Assembly: GCA_963970005.1 (NCBI GenBank)
Contig: CAXAMN010006668.1
Location: 686,087 to 750,086 of the forward strand
Source: Durusdinium trenchii
Lineage: Eukaryota; Sar; Dinophyceae; Suessiales; Symbiodiniaceae
Direction: 5' to 3'
DNA length: 64,000 nt
Shown: piece by piece, positions 44,268-56,811 of the stretch
Numbering within the stretch: position 1 is the stretch's first letter
How the letters are laid out: each line of letters starts with the position of its first letter
The notes under the pieces: model-generated
The model's database searches: none
What the model was told of the DNA's origin: nothing
The model's input: the letters and a program-made list of their open reading frames with translations, nothing else
Made by a program: the position numbers and the translations under genes

Positions 44268-44415
44268 AGGTTCAATCAGCAAGATTACGATGCTGTGATC
44301 AGATACTACTCCGCGTGGATTTGGAGGCAAAACTGGAAAGGGCGAAGGAAAGTATGAGCGAAGCTGGCTCCAAGATCTTTGAGAAATGAGGAGCTACCCG
44401 GCGGCGAATGCGCCC
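44268..44415 (+). pseudogene. Broken inverted copy of the 43.3-kb coiled-coil exon
   Basis: The plus strand from AG|GTTCAATCAGCAAGATTACG to ATGAGGAGCTACC matches the minus-strand exon at about 43430-43570 at roughly 80-85%. Small insertions and deletions shift the frame, and TGA appears after GAGAAA. Upstream of the shared AG the two sequences are unrelated. A downstream frame reading MRSYPAANAPGGISATAW is open but unrelated to the parent. Confidence 0.75.
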
Positions 44416-45799
44416 GGCGGAATCAGTGCAACGGCTTGGCGTCCAACTCGAGCCGAGCTACACCCGCTCTTGCGGCGAAAGATCTGTAGCCTGCGCCATC
44501 CAATGAACAGCCTGAGCTCTGGGAACTCTGGGCTGAGCAAGTTGGAAAGCCACCAAGCCACATGACTTCGTCTTCCGGCAAACGGCAAAACCTACAGGAA
44601 GGCTTTCCTGGTGCAAGTTTGACGATCCAATTTTAAGATCGCGACCGTTAGAATGCTCTGTTGACGCAGATTTAATGCCCCAGCTGTACTTGCCATGCCT
44701 TGCAAGCAACCCTTGAAGTGGAGACCAGCAACCACTCCACACTCCACACTCCACCACTCCGGCTCTACAATCTGGCTGTAGAATCGGCATTTCCCTATCT
44801 GTTTTCACCAGTTTTAAGAACCCAAATGCTTCTCAAAACCCTATTTGAAACTTCTGGCAGGTTGTCACACCTCAACCATCAGCCTGACCCATCTGCACAC
44901 GAGGCTTGCCTTTGGAAGCCAACATGAGGCACGCCTGAGTCCCGCAAGGTTGTTCCGAAAATCACGCAGTCTCTCCTGCGCAAGGCTGTGTTTGGAGGTT
45001 TTCCCACGCAACGCATTGGCAGCAAAGCTAAACAGCCTTCTGAACTGTCTCTGTTTCTAACCCGTAGACTGTCTTGATAAGCTTGCTAGCAACTAAAAGG
45101 CCTACTAGATGCGTGGCTTTGTTCTTTGTTTGAAGTGGGCCACTGACTGCACCGCGGTGGACAGAGCGATTGTCTAGCCTCTTCCAAGCCCCCCCGCATG
45201 AATGAAGCCCATATGTAGTTTATACAAGCATTTGCGGGTTTTTAGACGTCACATGGCAAGACCGGTGACATGGTTTGACCATGGTTGACCTATTCACCTT
45301 GCTGATGGCACCTCGCAGTGCTAGCGTGGTGGGAGGCAGCAAGGACAAGCACTTGCAGGACCTCACAGAATCGAGGACAACAGCAAGAACACCTCAACAT
45401 CGGTCTCTCTAGGTCACTTAGTAGAAACAAGAAGCTTACTAGACTGATCCCTTACAATTCTGCTTCCGTGCTCTTACAGCGTTGTTTAGACCCTTACGCT
45501 GACATCACATGTGTGAAAATGACCCGACGATTCGTTGACCGGCCTGCTCAGGGCGGCGCAACGATCGGGCAGGCTTTGAGCCAAAGAACCCAAAACCAAA
45601 AGCAACAACCCATCAAATCCTATAAACAAACATTAGCCAAAATATATCCTTGGACGGGCCTGTACACTCCACTACATTACATTACTTTGCCTTACATCAC
45701 ATACACACATACATACACACCAGCACCATGCGAAGGGTGCCCAACGAGTTTGGGAATTTGATGGTCTGTAAGTGACGCCTAATGGACGCCCCTTTGAAG

Positions 45800-46370
45800 C
45801 TTCTGGCTTCTTCTTTGCTCTGCTCGCCCTCCTCCTTGCGCTTCTCATCTTTGCCTCCTTCTTCATCTTCGCTGCTCTCCTCAGCCTCCTTCTCCTCTTC
45901 TTCTTCTTCTTGAACTTCTTCTTCTTTTTCTTCTTATTTGTCTTTTTCTGTTTATTCTTCTTCTTCTTTGCTCTCCTCGGCCTCTTCTTTTTGTCCTCCA
46001 TCTTCTTTGCTTTTGGCGGCCTCCTTCTTGTCGTCCTTCGCGTCCTCATCTTCTTGGCCTCCTTCTTCTTCACTCTGCTCAGCCTCCTTCCGGTCCTCCT
46101 CATCTTGACCTCTGTCTTCTCCTTCTTCTTCACTCTGCTGGTCCTCTTTCTCGTCCTTCTCATCTTGACTTCCCTCTTCTGCTTCACTCTGCTCAGCCTC
46201 TTTCTTGTCCTTCTCATCTAGGCTCACTCTGCTTCTCCTCCTTCTTTTTACAATCCTTCTTCTTTTGTTTTGCTCTCCTCACACTGCTTCTCCTCCTCTC
46301 GGTCTTTCCTCTTCTCCTTCGATCTTGACTCGTTCTCCCTCCTTTTGCTCTGCCCTTCTTCACAGCCTCC
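45800..46370 (-). repeat. Polypurine (minus strand) tract, possibly an acidic exon
   Basis: The minus strand is almost pure purine for 500 bases, with imperfect 54-60 base units. One frame reads EKDKKEAEQSEAEEGSQDEK and similar Glu/Lys/Gln units over 45952-46227; another reads Lys/Arg only. The acidic frame follows GCCTAG|ATG and could be an exon like the Glu-rich one at 25 kb. Because every frame is open, composition alone explains it. Confidence 0.45.
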
Positions 46371-47163
46371 TTGCCCCACCTTTGCTTCTTTGGGTCCTGC
46401 ACGCAGCGGGTGGATATACCTGGACCATCCACATGGTGTCCAATGGAGTAGTCCAAGTGATAGTCCATTGGGAAGCTCTTGAGTGGTCCTGTTACCATGG
46501 AATGAGATTGGAACAGTCTGTTGGACATATTATGGGGATGCTGCTGCAAGTGGATCGGAGTGGGACAATGAGTTGGATATACAAGGATGCTGCTGCCATT
46601 CGATCAGATTGGATCATTGGATTAGAAGTGATCTGCCACATTGGATCGGATTGAAGCATGGCTGGGATTGGGGTGCTGTGCACCCCTTGGCTGCACTGGC
46701 CCATCAAAGTCCAATGACCGTCCAATCATGTCCAATCAGTGTTGAATGGACTACCCATAACGATCTCCATTGGACACCCACTGGTTTGATATTATTTTAA
46801 CATGTAAAGGATATCAGCCCTGGTTGGAAGGTTGGTTGGTCTGATAGACACAAAAGGCTCTATTGCGCCGAAGTCTGAGAAAGTTGTGTCAATGTCTAGC
46901 GACAGGGTCTCCATCTGATCTCTAGAACTCCTTAGATGATTGAAGAAGGGACCCTGTGACTTCCAGTGTGCCACCATCCATATGGTGGATCAGGCTTCGG
47001 GAGAGCCATGAAAAATAGCATGAAGAACTCCCTTTCGAGGGTTCGGTTGGCCCAGCAAATCAAATGGTAAAGGCTTGGATGATCCAGGGGAACCAACGTC
47101 AGGGAGATCAACTCCAAACACCAGACAAGTCACAAAGATACTGTCTTTGATGGGCCTTTCTTG

Positions 47164-47470
47164 CTAGCAGGGGAGGCAAAGGTGGCACCCTTCCTTCTTG
47201 ATTGCCAAGTAGGACACAGTGGCATCGATATCACCAAAAAACAATCTGAAAACATGTGCAATTGTCAGATGAGGAGACCTCTTCAACAATCCAATCTCGG
47301 AAAGTAGCTGCATCCTTCCCCAAACCTGAGTGCGGCTCCAAAAAAGATCAAGCTTCACGGACTCGTAGTTTCCGTGGTCCCACCCGTAGCTTGGCATCAA
47401 TCCTGATGTCGCCACCAGATGGGAGTTCATCATGCTTGAGGACATACTGTGTGTGGGTCCAACCTTCTAA
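47164..47470 (-). CDS. Coding-like segment with two competing frames
   Basis: One minus-strand frame reads VKLDLFWSRTQVWGRMQLLS, then EIGLLKRSPHLTIAHVFRLF to a stop. Another reads THTQYVLKHDELPSGGDIRI and DAKLRVGPRKLRVREA before a stop. Both look like protein. The simplest reading is an old gene with a frameshift near 47350, or two exons with a missed junction. Confidence 0.35.
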
Positions 47471-48933
47471 TCATAGCATTGGCGAGTTTCCTTATCGCAA
47501 CAGCTCAGCGGAATTCAACCCCCTTCTGCTCGTCAGAACACATGATGCGCAGAAAAGACTCCCTGAGGTCGGACTTGAGCTCTTCCTTTTCTTTGCCATG
47601 GCTCCACTGTCCGAAGGGTGCCAGTGAGTTTTGGGACTTGACTGCCTGGGTCACTCAATGGGTGTCTAATAGACTGCCCTACACTGCTGATTAGACTTTC
47701 ATTGGATGCAACTGGATGATCCTGGAACGATTGTGAGGTATCATAGAATGATAGGTGATCTTGGATGGTTGTGCCATCCCTGGCATTGTGTTGTGTTGAG
47801 TGTGGTTGGTATGCTAGTTTGACCAGACCTTCACGCACCCTGAGCGCCGCGCTCGAATCCCCTTCCAGGCGGCTGCGGATCCACAGCAGCGGCGGCGAAT
47901 GGTTCGATCGGCCCCGACCCGGTGTGGGGGATAGGCAATTGGATACACATGAAAAAACACAAAATCTTAAGCGGTGTGGTGGATCGACACAAGGAAGAGC
48001 TAGGCTTTGGATGAAACATGAAGTTGCTTGTTTCAAAAGCTGGAACCTATTCATCAAACCAGCCCTTTAATAGTTGGGACATGTTAGGACAGGGATCCCA
48101 AGTCCTTCATGACATACCCGGGTATTTGCCATTCCCGTGCTTCGCAGTAGGAAGGCAGCAAGTGAGGCGAGCTCCCAAAGAGTTCGGGTTTGGAGTCTGC
48201 GCGACCGGTGGCGCACTGTGCAAACGGCTGAGCAGGATGAACAAACGTGGAGATGTCTCACAATTTCGGATCCGCTGTCAAAAGGGCAATGTTGTGCTAA
48301 GGCTGCTAAGGTGCTACATCTTTCTTGCAGTATTAAATATGCAGTGAATCAATTGAAATCTCTGTACATCTCCTAAGTATCGAGTAGTAGTGGATGTCAT
48401 GATGCACAATAAGTCACTATGTTGAAGAACATGATCAGCCACCTCAGCCTGTCAGCGTGACCGGTCCCGCAAAACGTCTCTTCGGAGCAGTGTTCAAAAC
48501 GGACATGCCACCCAGCTGCGGCGAACACAACACGTCTCTTCACCCAGAAAACAACATATTTGTGGAACAGGAGTCTTCAATCAATTCAACCTGAAGGTGA
48601 GATATATGCCCTATGCCATTCAAAAACGTTGGCTCCTTTCTACAAAGGAGGCCGAATTTCTGTGGGGTCTCCTCGTTGTCTTTGAGGAAACACCAGGGAC
48701 TTGTGGCTGAAGAAAGCACCTCTACAAGGTGGCTGATGCAGGACTTCTTCAGAAAGAGCTCTGGCGCCAGCACCAAGACCCGCCAGAGAAGCCGCAACAA
48801 GTGAAGCCGCCGAAAAAAATAAAGCGCCAGGACTGGTTCGAACAGAGAGATCCGGTTTCAAGATGAAAGCGCCCACATATGAACAGGTTTCAGGTTTCAA
48901 GATGAAAGAATTCCAGCTGGGTGGATCCATGCC

Positions 48934-49257
48934 TTAAAAAAAGAGGCCGAGAGGGGCTCCGGCACCGCCTGGCTCAGCAACGTCATGAACGATTCCCAGG
49001 TGAACAAAAAAAAGAACGGTGGTGACACCCTGTTGCTCCACATCAAGCACACCGGATACAGCAGTCTCGTCTGGAGCATCCCCCCATCTTTTGAGGATTG
49101 GTGGTGCATCTTCCACCTTCGGTTTTACAAAAACACCAACCAAAGTGATGTAGCTTCTGCCTGCTTCTGCCTGGTAAAGAGCTGTGCCTTTGAGCCCTCC
49201 TCGCCACCCAGTCACTTCTTCTTCTTCTTCGTAACCTGGCAACATGGTGGACCCCAT
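48934..49257 (-). CDS. Hypothetical protein, about 107 residues, from ATG
   Basis: Opens with ATG at 49255-49257 and ends TAA at 48934-48936. Reads MGSTMLPGYEEEEEVTGWRG, then SYITLVGVFVKPKVEDAPPI, LKRWGDAPDETAVSGVLDVE and ends GGAGAPLGLFF. Upstream in another frame, QTSKEELHELKSAPAGESVN is also protein-like, so the true gene may extend 5' through a small intron or a frameshift near 49250. No family recognised. Confidence 0.5.
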   Translation of the reverse strand: MGSTMLPGYEEEEEVTGWRGGLKGTALYQAEAGRSYITLVGVFVKPKVEDAPPILKRWGDAPDETAVSGVLDVEQQGVTTVLFFVHLGIVHDVAEPGGAGAPLGLFF

Positions 49258-50337
49258 TGTTCACGGACTCTCCAGCTGGAGCGGATTTGAGCTCGTGGAG
49301 CTCTTCTTTTGAGGTTTGACCAACAGAATCCAAAATATGCTGTGAAAAGCCTATTCATCAGACGATGAATGTCGGCGATTGATTGCAGAACATGTTGGAA
49401 CCAAAATGCCTTGCAGTGCTGCGACCAATGTGTCTGGGAGTTCAGTTCTGTCGACCACCATGTCACACCACCCAAGCAGCTGTTTTCAGTGGGGCGCCAC
49501 CAAAGCAGCGAATATCAATGAACCAGTCTGGTTGTTCTACATCGCAGGTCGGACCGACGACCTTCCAGCGTGACATGTAGTCACCTCTACAGTCATTCTA
49601 TCCGGATCCAACCAAACACACTGGTCATCACGAATGTGGATTTCGGTGTCCATACCGTGCCTAAATCAGGCCTCTCCGAGCACACCATGCGCGTGTTTGT
49701 TGCGCCTTCCAAAGCTACAAACGGCCACTGGCTCCGTTCAAGAACTGAGCGAAAAGACCTTGACCGTCGGGTCTTGGACAGTCCCGCGCAAGCAGTCACT
49801 GCACGGAATCACAGAAGGTGCCGGTTTACTGTTGTCACTCACCTCCCAGCACTGCATGGGTACAAGCTTGGAGACTTTAGGAACTCGTTTCAGGTTGCTG
49901 TCGCATCTCTATTGATCTGGTCTTCTGCCAGTTCCGGCAATGTAGAGAATGAATGAGAATGAATGATCTACCTGATCTACCCAAAGAACTCGTTTGAACA
50001 ACTCCAAAAAGGCTTCATCTAGGTATACATGACCTACACTTACCAGTCATGTAATGTATTATACTGCGGACTTGCTAGGGTCCATCCGTCCTCTCCTTCC
50101 AGGCTATAATATGCTATAATTAAACACTTTTCAATAATGCTGAAAAAACGACCAGAACTGCTTGGTTTGGTGAATCAATTCTAGAGTCGTTCCATGGATG
50201 GAGCCTAGCGGTCTAGCACTCCCATCTTCTGGCGATCACCCTCGAAAACGACGACACCTTTGGAACGCAGTACGTGAAGTTCCCGCTTCCATTGATTGTT
50301 TTACAGTAAATTCTGTATGAATGGTCCTGAATGGTGA
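49258..50337. other. No gene seen apart from the exon-like text noted just upstream
   Basis: 49257-49340 (minus) carries the protein-like text described in the previous entry. The rest has short frames only. Confidence 0.35.
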
Positions 50338-50372
50338 AATATATATATATAATTATATATACAGTATATAGT
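50338..50372. repeat. (AT)n microsatellite
   Basis: ATATATATATATAATTATATATACAGTATATA. Confidence 0.85.
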
Positions 50373-50379
50373 AGCGTAG

Positions 50380-50800
50380 CTTCGAAGGGAAGGCGCTCCG
50401 ATAGATGTTGTTGTCTTTTGTGAGATGGTTCCTGTTCGAATCACGGAACCAGAGTCGAGTCGACTCTGCGACCGTCAAAAAGCACAGAGTTAAACTGTGG
50501 AGCAAACGAATCCCTATAATGGCCCTATAATTCTCTGGACAATCGAAAACTGAAAGGGTTCCTAACCTGGCCAAATCATGGCCCTCCCATCTCCCGAAGA
50601 AGTGGAGTTGGCCTAGAGATGGGCACGGACCCATGAATGGATGGCAGCCGCTCACCCTTGGTTCTTGCCAAAAGCGGCTGAAGGTGAAAGCGGCAAAGTA
50701 GTAACCTAGGTCGGTCGAATCGCGGTGGCCGCCACATGATATGTTTCGGCTATGATTAGGACCCGACATAGCCGCCAAGTGGATTAATACAAGGGACAAC
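50380..50800 (-). other. Compositionally distinct block, possibly organelle-derived
   Basis: A 420-base block that stays open on the minus strand, where its start reads MSLVLIHLAAMSGPNHSRNI and its end reads NIYRSAFPSKLR. It has even base use, no simple repeats and a sharp left boundary at the AT microsatellite. Its texture recalls plant-type mitochondrial intergenic or intron DNA more than the surrounding sequence. I cannot name a gene in it. Confidence 0.3.
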
Positions 50801-51295
50801 AGTATGTCAATGCCCTGCAGCCCTCAATTGCTGGATGACTCTCATTGGAATGGATTTGAACATTCAGATCTTGGTCTTTGAGACACCTGCACCGCTAGTC
50901 ACTAGTACCTCACAGCCCGTCCAATCGTTCTTCCGTGCTGCAAAGGAACACATCTTTTGCACCGACCCTGCCGTCAAACGCACACCCTTCATGTAGAAGC
51001 CAGCTTCACTTTGAATAATGTATTGTACAACCTCCGATCGGAAGGCCGGACTTCTAAATCCTCTTCATTACATGATTTCATTACATGATGGGTCAAGGTG
51101 TCTGACAACATGACAACAGTCTCAGTCCTGAGTAGAAATAACCCAACTCAATACTCCACTACTTCACACTGGTCTGTTGACGATGCCATGTGTCACTTGG
51201 TCACAAACAAAATGTCTAACAAAGAAAGAATGGTCGCTCACGAGTGCTCACTGATCCCCGGGTGCTGACTGAATCATGGCTTCTGGCCATCTGAG

Positions 51296-51491
51296 CGATG
51301 CCAGGAGCCCCTAGTAGCGTCCTTGCTCCTAGTAGCGATGCAAGGAGCCCCTAGTAGCGTCCTTGCTCCTAGTAGCGATGCCGGGAGCCCCTAGTAGCGT
51401 CCTTGCTCCTAGTATAGCGATGCAAGGAGCCACTAGTAGCGTCCTTGCTCCTAGTAGCGATGCCGGGGCTCCTAGTAGCGTCCTTGCTCCT
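51296..51491. repeat. 40-bp CTAGTAGCGTCC minisatellite, about 5 units
   Basis: Unit GCGATGCCAGGAGCCCCTAG plus TAGCGTCCTTGCTCCTAGTA, repeated with variants (CAAGG, CCGGG). Each unit is itself a rough inverted repeat (GGAGCCCCTAG / GCTCCTAGTA). Confidence 0.95.
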
Positions 51492-53479
51492 GCTGCCTAA
51501 GATATCCTAAGATCACCTATAGTAACGGCCAGCACTTCGAATAATGTTCTAAAAGGATTTCCGTTTAGGTCCATGTGTCCCCGGGTCACTTGTCCGTCGA
51601 TGCTTAGGTAGAATATCCACACATCCACATAGAATATTCACACCCACAATCACCCACACTTAGAATGTATGCTGATCGTGCTATCGCCGCAGATCAACCA
51701 CATAAGAATTAGAGCAACCTCCGACGTCTTTGATCCTTCATCTCCGACGTCTTTGGGTGGGAGATGCCGGGGTAATCGACGTCTTTACGGTCGTTAAAGT
51801 CCCATGTTCTATCTGCAACCTATTCTGCATCCTAAAGCTATGTACAAATTCTAAGTGCCAGCAGTCCACTATAGACAACCCGTACGACTAACAGTAAAAA
51901 AGTGTTGACATGTTTACCTGTTCGTTTCTCCTATGCTGTCTTTTTGACTTCCTTTTCTTATACGTATACTTTTCTTTGCCTGCTGTTGGCCCTTCTTTGA
52001 GCTCCTTCTTGCGCTTTCCTAGCCTTTATTTGCGGTCACATGACAATAGTGCTAAACTCCTCACTATGCACGCTGGCTTTTGGGTGCTGACATCTCACTG
52101 TTTTTCACCTGTTTGCTGTAGCCATCTGTAGCCGCCACCGGAGTTACGGAAGAAACACGGCTGCCCCGTTTTGGGAAGCGCGTGCCCAGTTCAATGCATG
52201 CCCCTGCCTCCACTTTTGAACACAAAAACTGCCCCACCTTCTCCCACTAGAGAATTGGTATAGTGCCATTGAGCTTCTGAACAATGTGGCATGTGCAGGT
52301 CTTTGAATTTTCTGCGCGGAATCAATCTGAAAGTCTGAACAAAGCTGGTTTAGCCTGATGGCTGGTACATAGGGCAAAAGAAAAACCTCCAAACCATTCC
52401 AAACCAAACCACCAAACTTGCCCTTAGGCCCTACATAAAGACAACAAAGTAAACATCAGTAATTACACTAGAAAAAAGAAGAAGTGGAAGTAGTTTACAA
52501 GTTTAACATCTCTTTGGAGGTCGTAGTAGAGTGATGTGACGACATGAAGATCATCAAATTCGATGAGAGATGAGGGTTCGAAGACTTGGCCGAGCTGCGT
52601 ATTGACGATCATGATCCTTAGACTGAATTCTGTAGTCACTGTAGTCCGCAAAAGCAAAGTAGACTTGGCCAACATAAGACAAACATATTTGTTTCAGTAG
52701 TTAGAAGAAGCTAGAACACGTCCGGTCCAAAATCATCCAAGCATTCCAGAACACAACAACCACAACAACAAGACCAGCCGCAGCAGCAGCAGCAAGGCAA
52801 AAAGAAACAACCACATCCGGCGATGGCTCAAAGCATCTTCCCATATTGAAGAAACTAAAACCAATTCACCAAATTCATTATTTATTTTTCTGTGGGGGGC
52901 TGGTCATTTGAGCCATGCGGAGACGTACTGATGCAAATCCCACGATCCATTAGCGAGATGTACTCGCCCTTCTTGTTCTGAAATTTCCAAGAGTTGACCT
53001 GACGGACTCAAAAAGCAAAGGAGAGGGATGAGGATGAGGGGATCTGAAAACGTCGTTATGCAACTTCGAAGTGTCTGCTTCAGAAGGATGGTGTTGGTTT
53101 GTTCGGAAGCTTTCTGTTGCGGTGCATTTTGATTTCTCTGTGCAAAGACTCCTCAGGGAAGGACCTTCAAATAGAGATTCCTTAGGCTCCATTCTCTCAT
53201 TCCTTACTAAGCACCAGTCAAGTGTTAGAGCAGGGGATCCTCCAAAGACCACATGGGGCGATCCCGAGGTTTTTCGCCGGACCAATCCATGTATTCGCTG
53301 CCTTGAAAAACACAGGTTGTAGTTTTATGTTGTTGTGGGAACATTTTGAGGTCGGATTCGTGCATGGCCCAACGATGCTTCTAAATTCTAGGACTTTCGC
53401 TGCACAATCACTACACAACTCGCCTCCTGATATCCTCTCCACATGTTTGTGGCTGTTTGTGTTCCGTTTTTTTCATAGG
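51492..53479. other. No gene seen
   Basis: Short frames only. A CAACAACAA / CAGCAGCAG patch lies at 52750-52795. Confidence 0.4.
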
Positions 53480-53700
53480 GAGACCCCCAACCGGCCCTGG
53501 CTGGGTAGACCGACTGATCCAACGGGCCAAGGTCGGAACGCGTGGCAGGTCGGTCGTTCCCTCCGACCGAGGGGCGAGTGGAGCCACCCGGCTCGCTTTC
53601 TCCGTCACGGCCGCCGCTCTCAACATGGTATAGCCGAAGAGCCTAACGAGGCCCGGCTCCAGCACAGGTGTTGCCGGACGGGGGGCTCCCAGACATTCCT
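53480..53700. other. GC-rich block, open on both strands, origin unclear
   Basis: The plus strand reads VPSDRGASGATRLAFSVTAA and the minus strand reads FGYTMLRAAAVTEKASRVAP; neither has splice or start support. It begins with alternating GACCGAC / GGTCGGTCG. Like 50380-50800, it looks foreign to its AT-richer surroundings. Confidence 0.3.
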
Positions 53701-54911
53701 CTTTCAGGTTCCAAAAATCGATGCAGGACAGTTTTTGAGTCCCAAGCACAGCATTTTCTCAGGTATAATATGTATAATGCATGTAATTATAATGCATGTA
53801 TACATCTGTATACTGTATACTGCACTGAGTCTTCTGCAGTTCTCATGATATCTCATTTCATGACTCAGCACTCTGATGGTGTCGGGCTCTACGTTGATGG
53901 AGGGGAATGCTGCTCCATCCATCTCCAACCGATCTTAATAGGACGTACTCCCCAAATCGGTCGGCAGCTTCAGCCCGAAAGCCACACTGCTGGACAAGTG
54001 AAGAGAATTCGATGTCCAACACACGGGACGTCTGCACTCATGAACTCCATTGCGGCTTTGCTCAAAACATATGACTCAAAACCAACACAAAAAATCCCAG
54101 TCTTCCGGGGAAGCTCGGAGTTTCAAACGCCAAACCGAAGGTCGATCAAACCACTGTTCCTCGCACGTGAACCACCGTTGCTCATGTTCTTTTGGTGGCA
54201 ATGCTCCCCATTCACCCAAACTATCCATATCCAAACCGAACCCCACGGTGCCGGACAGGTCTCCTACTCAAACATACTTGAGCTGCACAAGCGTCAAGCG
54301 TGGCGTGTAGCAGTATTGCCTAGTCTACTAGTCACATGAGTCACAATTGGTTTGATCAAGGCTGATCTGTCTGTGTCCTTTTTGCTATGAGTCATACACG
54401 AACCCATCGCATAGTCATCAGTTCATGAACCAAACGGGCGTTTTCGGAAAATCAAATGGACCAAGATGGACAGAGACATGTCTGTGGTGTCAACCACCTA
54501 TCATGGTGCCATTTCGAGCGAAGTTGCAGGATTGGAGGGTAGAGCCAACCCATCCACAAGGAGGTTTGCAGCAAACTCCTGAGCGCCACAAACGACAGAA
54601 GCACACTCCAACAACAATTGAAGTTTGGAGAAAGCAAGAATGTGGACACCCTTGTCTGGGAAACACTTCTTGAATTAAGCAGCTTTGCGGAACAAGAAGC
54701 CACCTGACAACGAAAAAAACCACTCTGTTCTTCAGCCGTATCATCCTGTGGTCGTTCCCCACGCAATTGCTGACGATACTCTGAAAAAGAAAGCGCCCTC
54801 CTTGCTTGCTACTGGGGCAGGATACCCCCTGAATGAATCGTTCCAGGTACCTGAGACCACGTCTTCATTCAATACAGTACATAGATCCCCTTAGCCCTCT
54901 GCCAATACAGC

Positions 54912-54978
54912 CTCCAACCTAGCGATGGCCTCCAACCTACTAGCGATGCCCTCCAACCTACTGGTGATAGCCTCCAGT
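54912..54978. repeat. 21-bp repeat GATGGCCTCCAACCTACTAGC, about 3 units
   Basis: CCTCCAACCTAGCGATGG, CCTCCAACCTACTAGCGATG and CCTCCAACCTACTGGTGATA follow one another. Related to the outer arms of the 3.7-kb palindrome (GGAGGCCATCGCTAG). Confidence 0.85.
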
Positions 54979-55321
54979 ACGTAGATCCCCTTAGCTTTTT
55001 TGGGCTTCCATTGGTATCATAGACATAGCGCTCTCCCAGTCCGACTGCTTCAGGCAAGGATCTGCAGCAACTCAGGATTGTTCAGCAGCTGTTCTGCCAA
55101 GAACATCAAGCATGCGAAGCAGCAAATTCCCATGATCGTGATTGAACTGCTGATCTTTCCTCAGTTGACCGGTGATTGGTGAACCAAACCGATGCACTGG
55201 CCGTCTCCCCCCCTCTCTATGTTCAACTGCCCAAGTTCAGGCAGAAGCTGGGCCGCATTTTCCCTAGAAAAGAAATTGCAAACGAGAACCAAGCACGCGG
55301 TGTTCCAAGCTTCTTTCTGCC

Positions 55322-55424
55322 CAGACACTCCTGGACCCTCATATGAAAGGACCGGACCCTTATATGGAGGGGTCCGGGGTCTCAAATACGGTTTCGAGGG
55401 ACCAAGGGATATCTGGAGCGTCTG
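55322..55424 (+). mobile_element. MITE-like element, copy 2 (103 bp)
   Basis: Ends CAGACACTCC and GGAGCGTCTG form an imperfect 10-base terminal inverted repeat. Opposite orientation to the copy at 38294-38401. Contains GGACCCTCATATGAAAGGAC and an inverted-like CCTTATATGGAGGGGTCC. Non-coding. Confidence 0.75.
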
Positions 55425-56057
55425 GTGAAGTTGAAAAATTAACAAAAAAACAAACACCTCCAGGCTTCAACCTTTTGTCACCCAAGACCCTCATCCGTTG
55501 AACCGCCGTCCCCCCGTCGCCGACCCCCCGGTCCCACCGCGGAACAAAACGCGGTCACACCGAGTGTCCACTGCACTGCCGTAGTGTGGCCTGACGGACG
55601 GTGAGTCAACAGGCTGTTTGTATCCGTTCTGAGTCGTGATAAGTGAGATGATGATCATAAGTTCCCTAGTCACTAGAGTAACAGGCTGTTTCCAACTTTT
55701 TATAAGCTTCAACTTTTCAGAAGTTGTAAATGAAACATGTGCGACCCATGCCCAGGCGGAGACAGTCAAACAGTCAGCCGTCCAGATTCTCTTGCCGAGA
55801 TGTTCTAAAGTGTATGATGTGTATGTACTGCAGGATGAGGAAATCCATCGAAATCGACTAGGTAGAAGATGTATTGGATGGTACAAGTGTAAACATAAAC
55901 TGTAAGCCCTGTGATAACTCCAGTGCACAAATTTGCAGATTCTTTGCGCACCTGCTGAGACCTGACAGGGTGGCCTCGGATGACCTTGGGATAGTCCATG
56001 GGCCCCAGATGTCGATGTTCAAAATGTTCAGCCCAAAGACACCCAACAGAAGTCGCC

Positions 56058-56165
56058 ATCGTAGTAGTAGTAGTTTCTTGCTTGTTCCTAGTAGTAAGGC
56101 CAGGAGCCCCTAGTAGCGTCCTTGCTCCTAGTAGCGATGCCAGGAGCCCCTAGTGGCGTCCCCTT
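56058..56165. repeat. CTAGTAGCGTCC repeat, under 2 units of the 40-bp family
   Basis: GTAGTAGTAGTTTCTTGCTT, then CCAGGAGCCCCTAGTAGCGT and CCTTGCTCCTAGTAGCGATG, identical in pattern to the array at 51.3 kb. Confidence 0.85.
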
Positions 56166-56811
56166 CCAAACATGCTTTGGAAACGGTAGCTTTTTCTCTC
56201 TGCCCGGGGACCTCTAACTGTAACTAGTCAATTGCTTTCATATACAGTAAGACTCGTTGACTCGCTTAGCTTTGTCCAATACAACGTGCACCTCTGGGTT
56301 TGTCCAATGCGGACCTCGCCTGAACCAGATTCCATTCTTCTATGGCTCTCTCCATGTCCATGTCACGGAAGAGGCGCAAGCCAAAGCTATCCTGGACGCT
56401 CAGTACCAAACTCCAACCCGGCCGTGCCGAATATCCTAGATCGATCGATTAAGGGAAATCAATGACGGTGGAGAAGTTGAAGTACGAGGGATTACTCTGC
56501 CGGACATCAAAGCAAGAAGGACATGAAAGACCACATGATACCACATGTATAGAAGGGAAAGGATCAGAAAGAAGAAGATGAAGAAGGAGATGACTACCCA
56601 GAAGACAGTCTGTGCCATCACTTCCATATATGGATGCTGCTGCACTTGCCTTGTTGCTGAATCGGAGCAATAGGCCAACGGAAACCCTTTGAGTGGCGGG
56701 CAAAGCATCATAGATAAAGGGGGGTGACAAGGAAACACATGGAGGGGACAAAACGACGACAGGGGCGTTTACCAACCACCCCTAAGGAACTCTCCATGAA
56801 ATCCTATTTGG

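Noticed and set aside
45672..46217. 181-codon Lys/Arg protein on the minus strand
   Set aside because: Pure polypurine DNA keeps every frame open. If any frame is coding, the acidic one is more likely.
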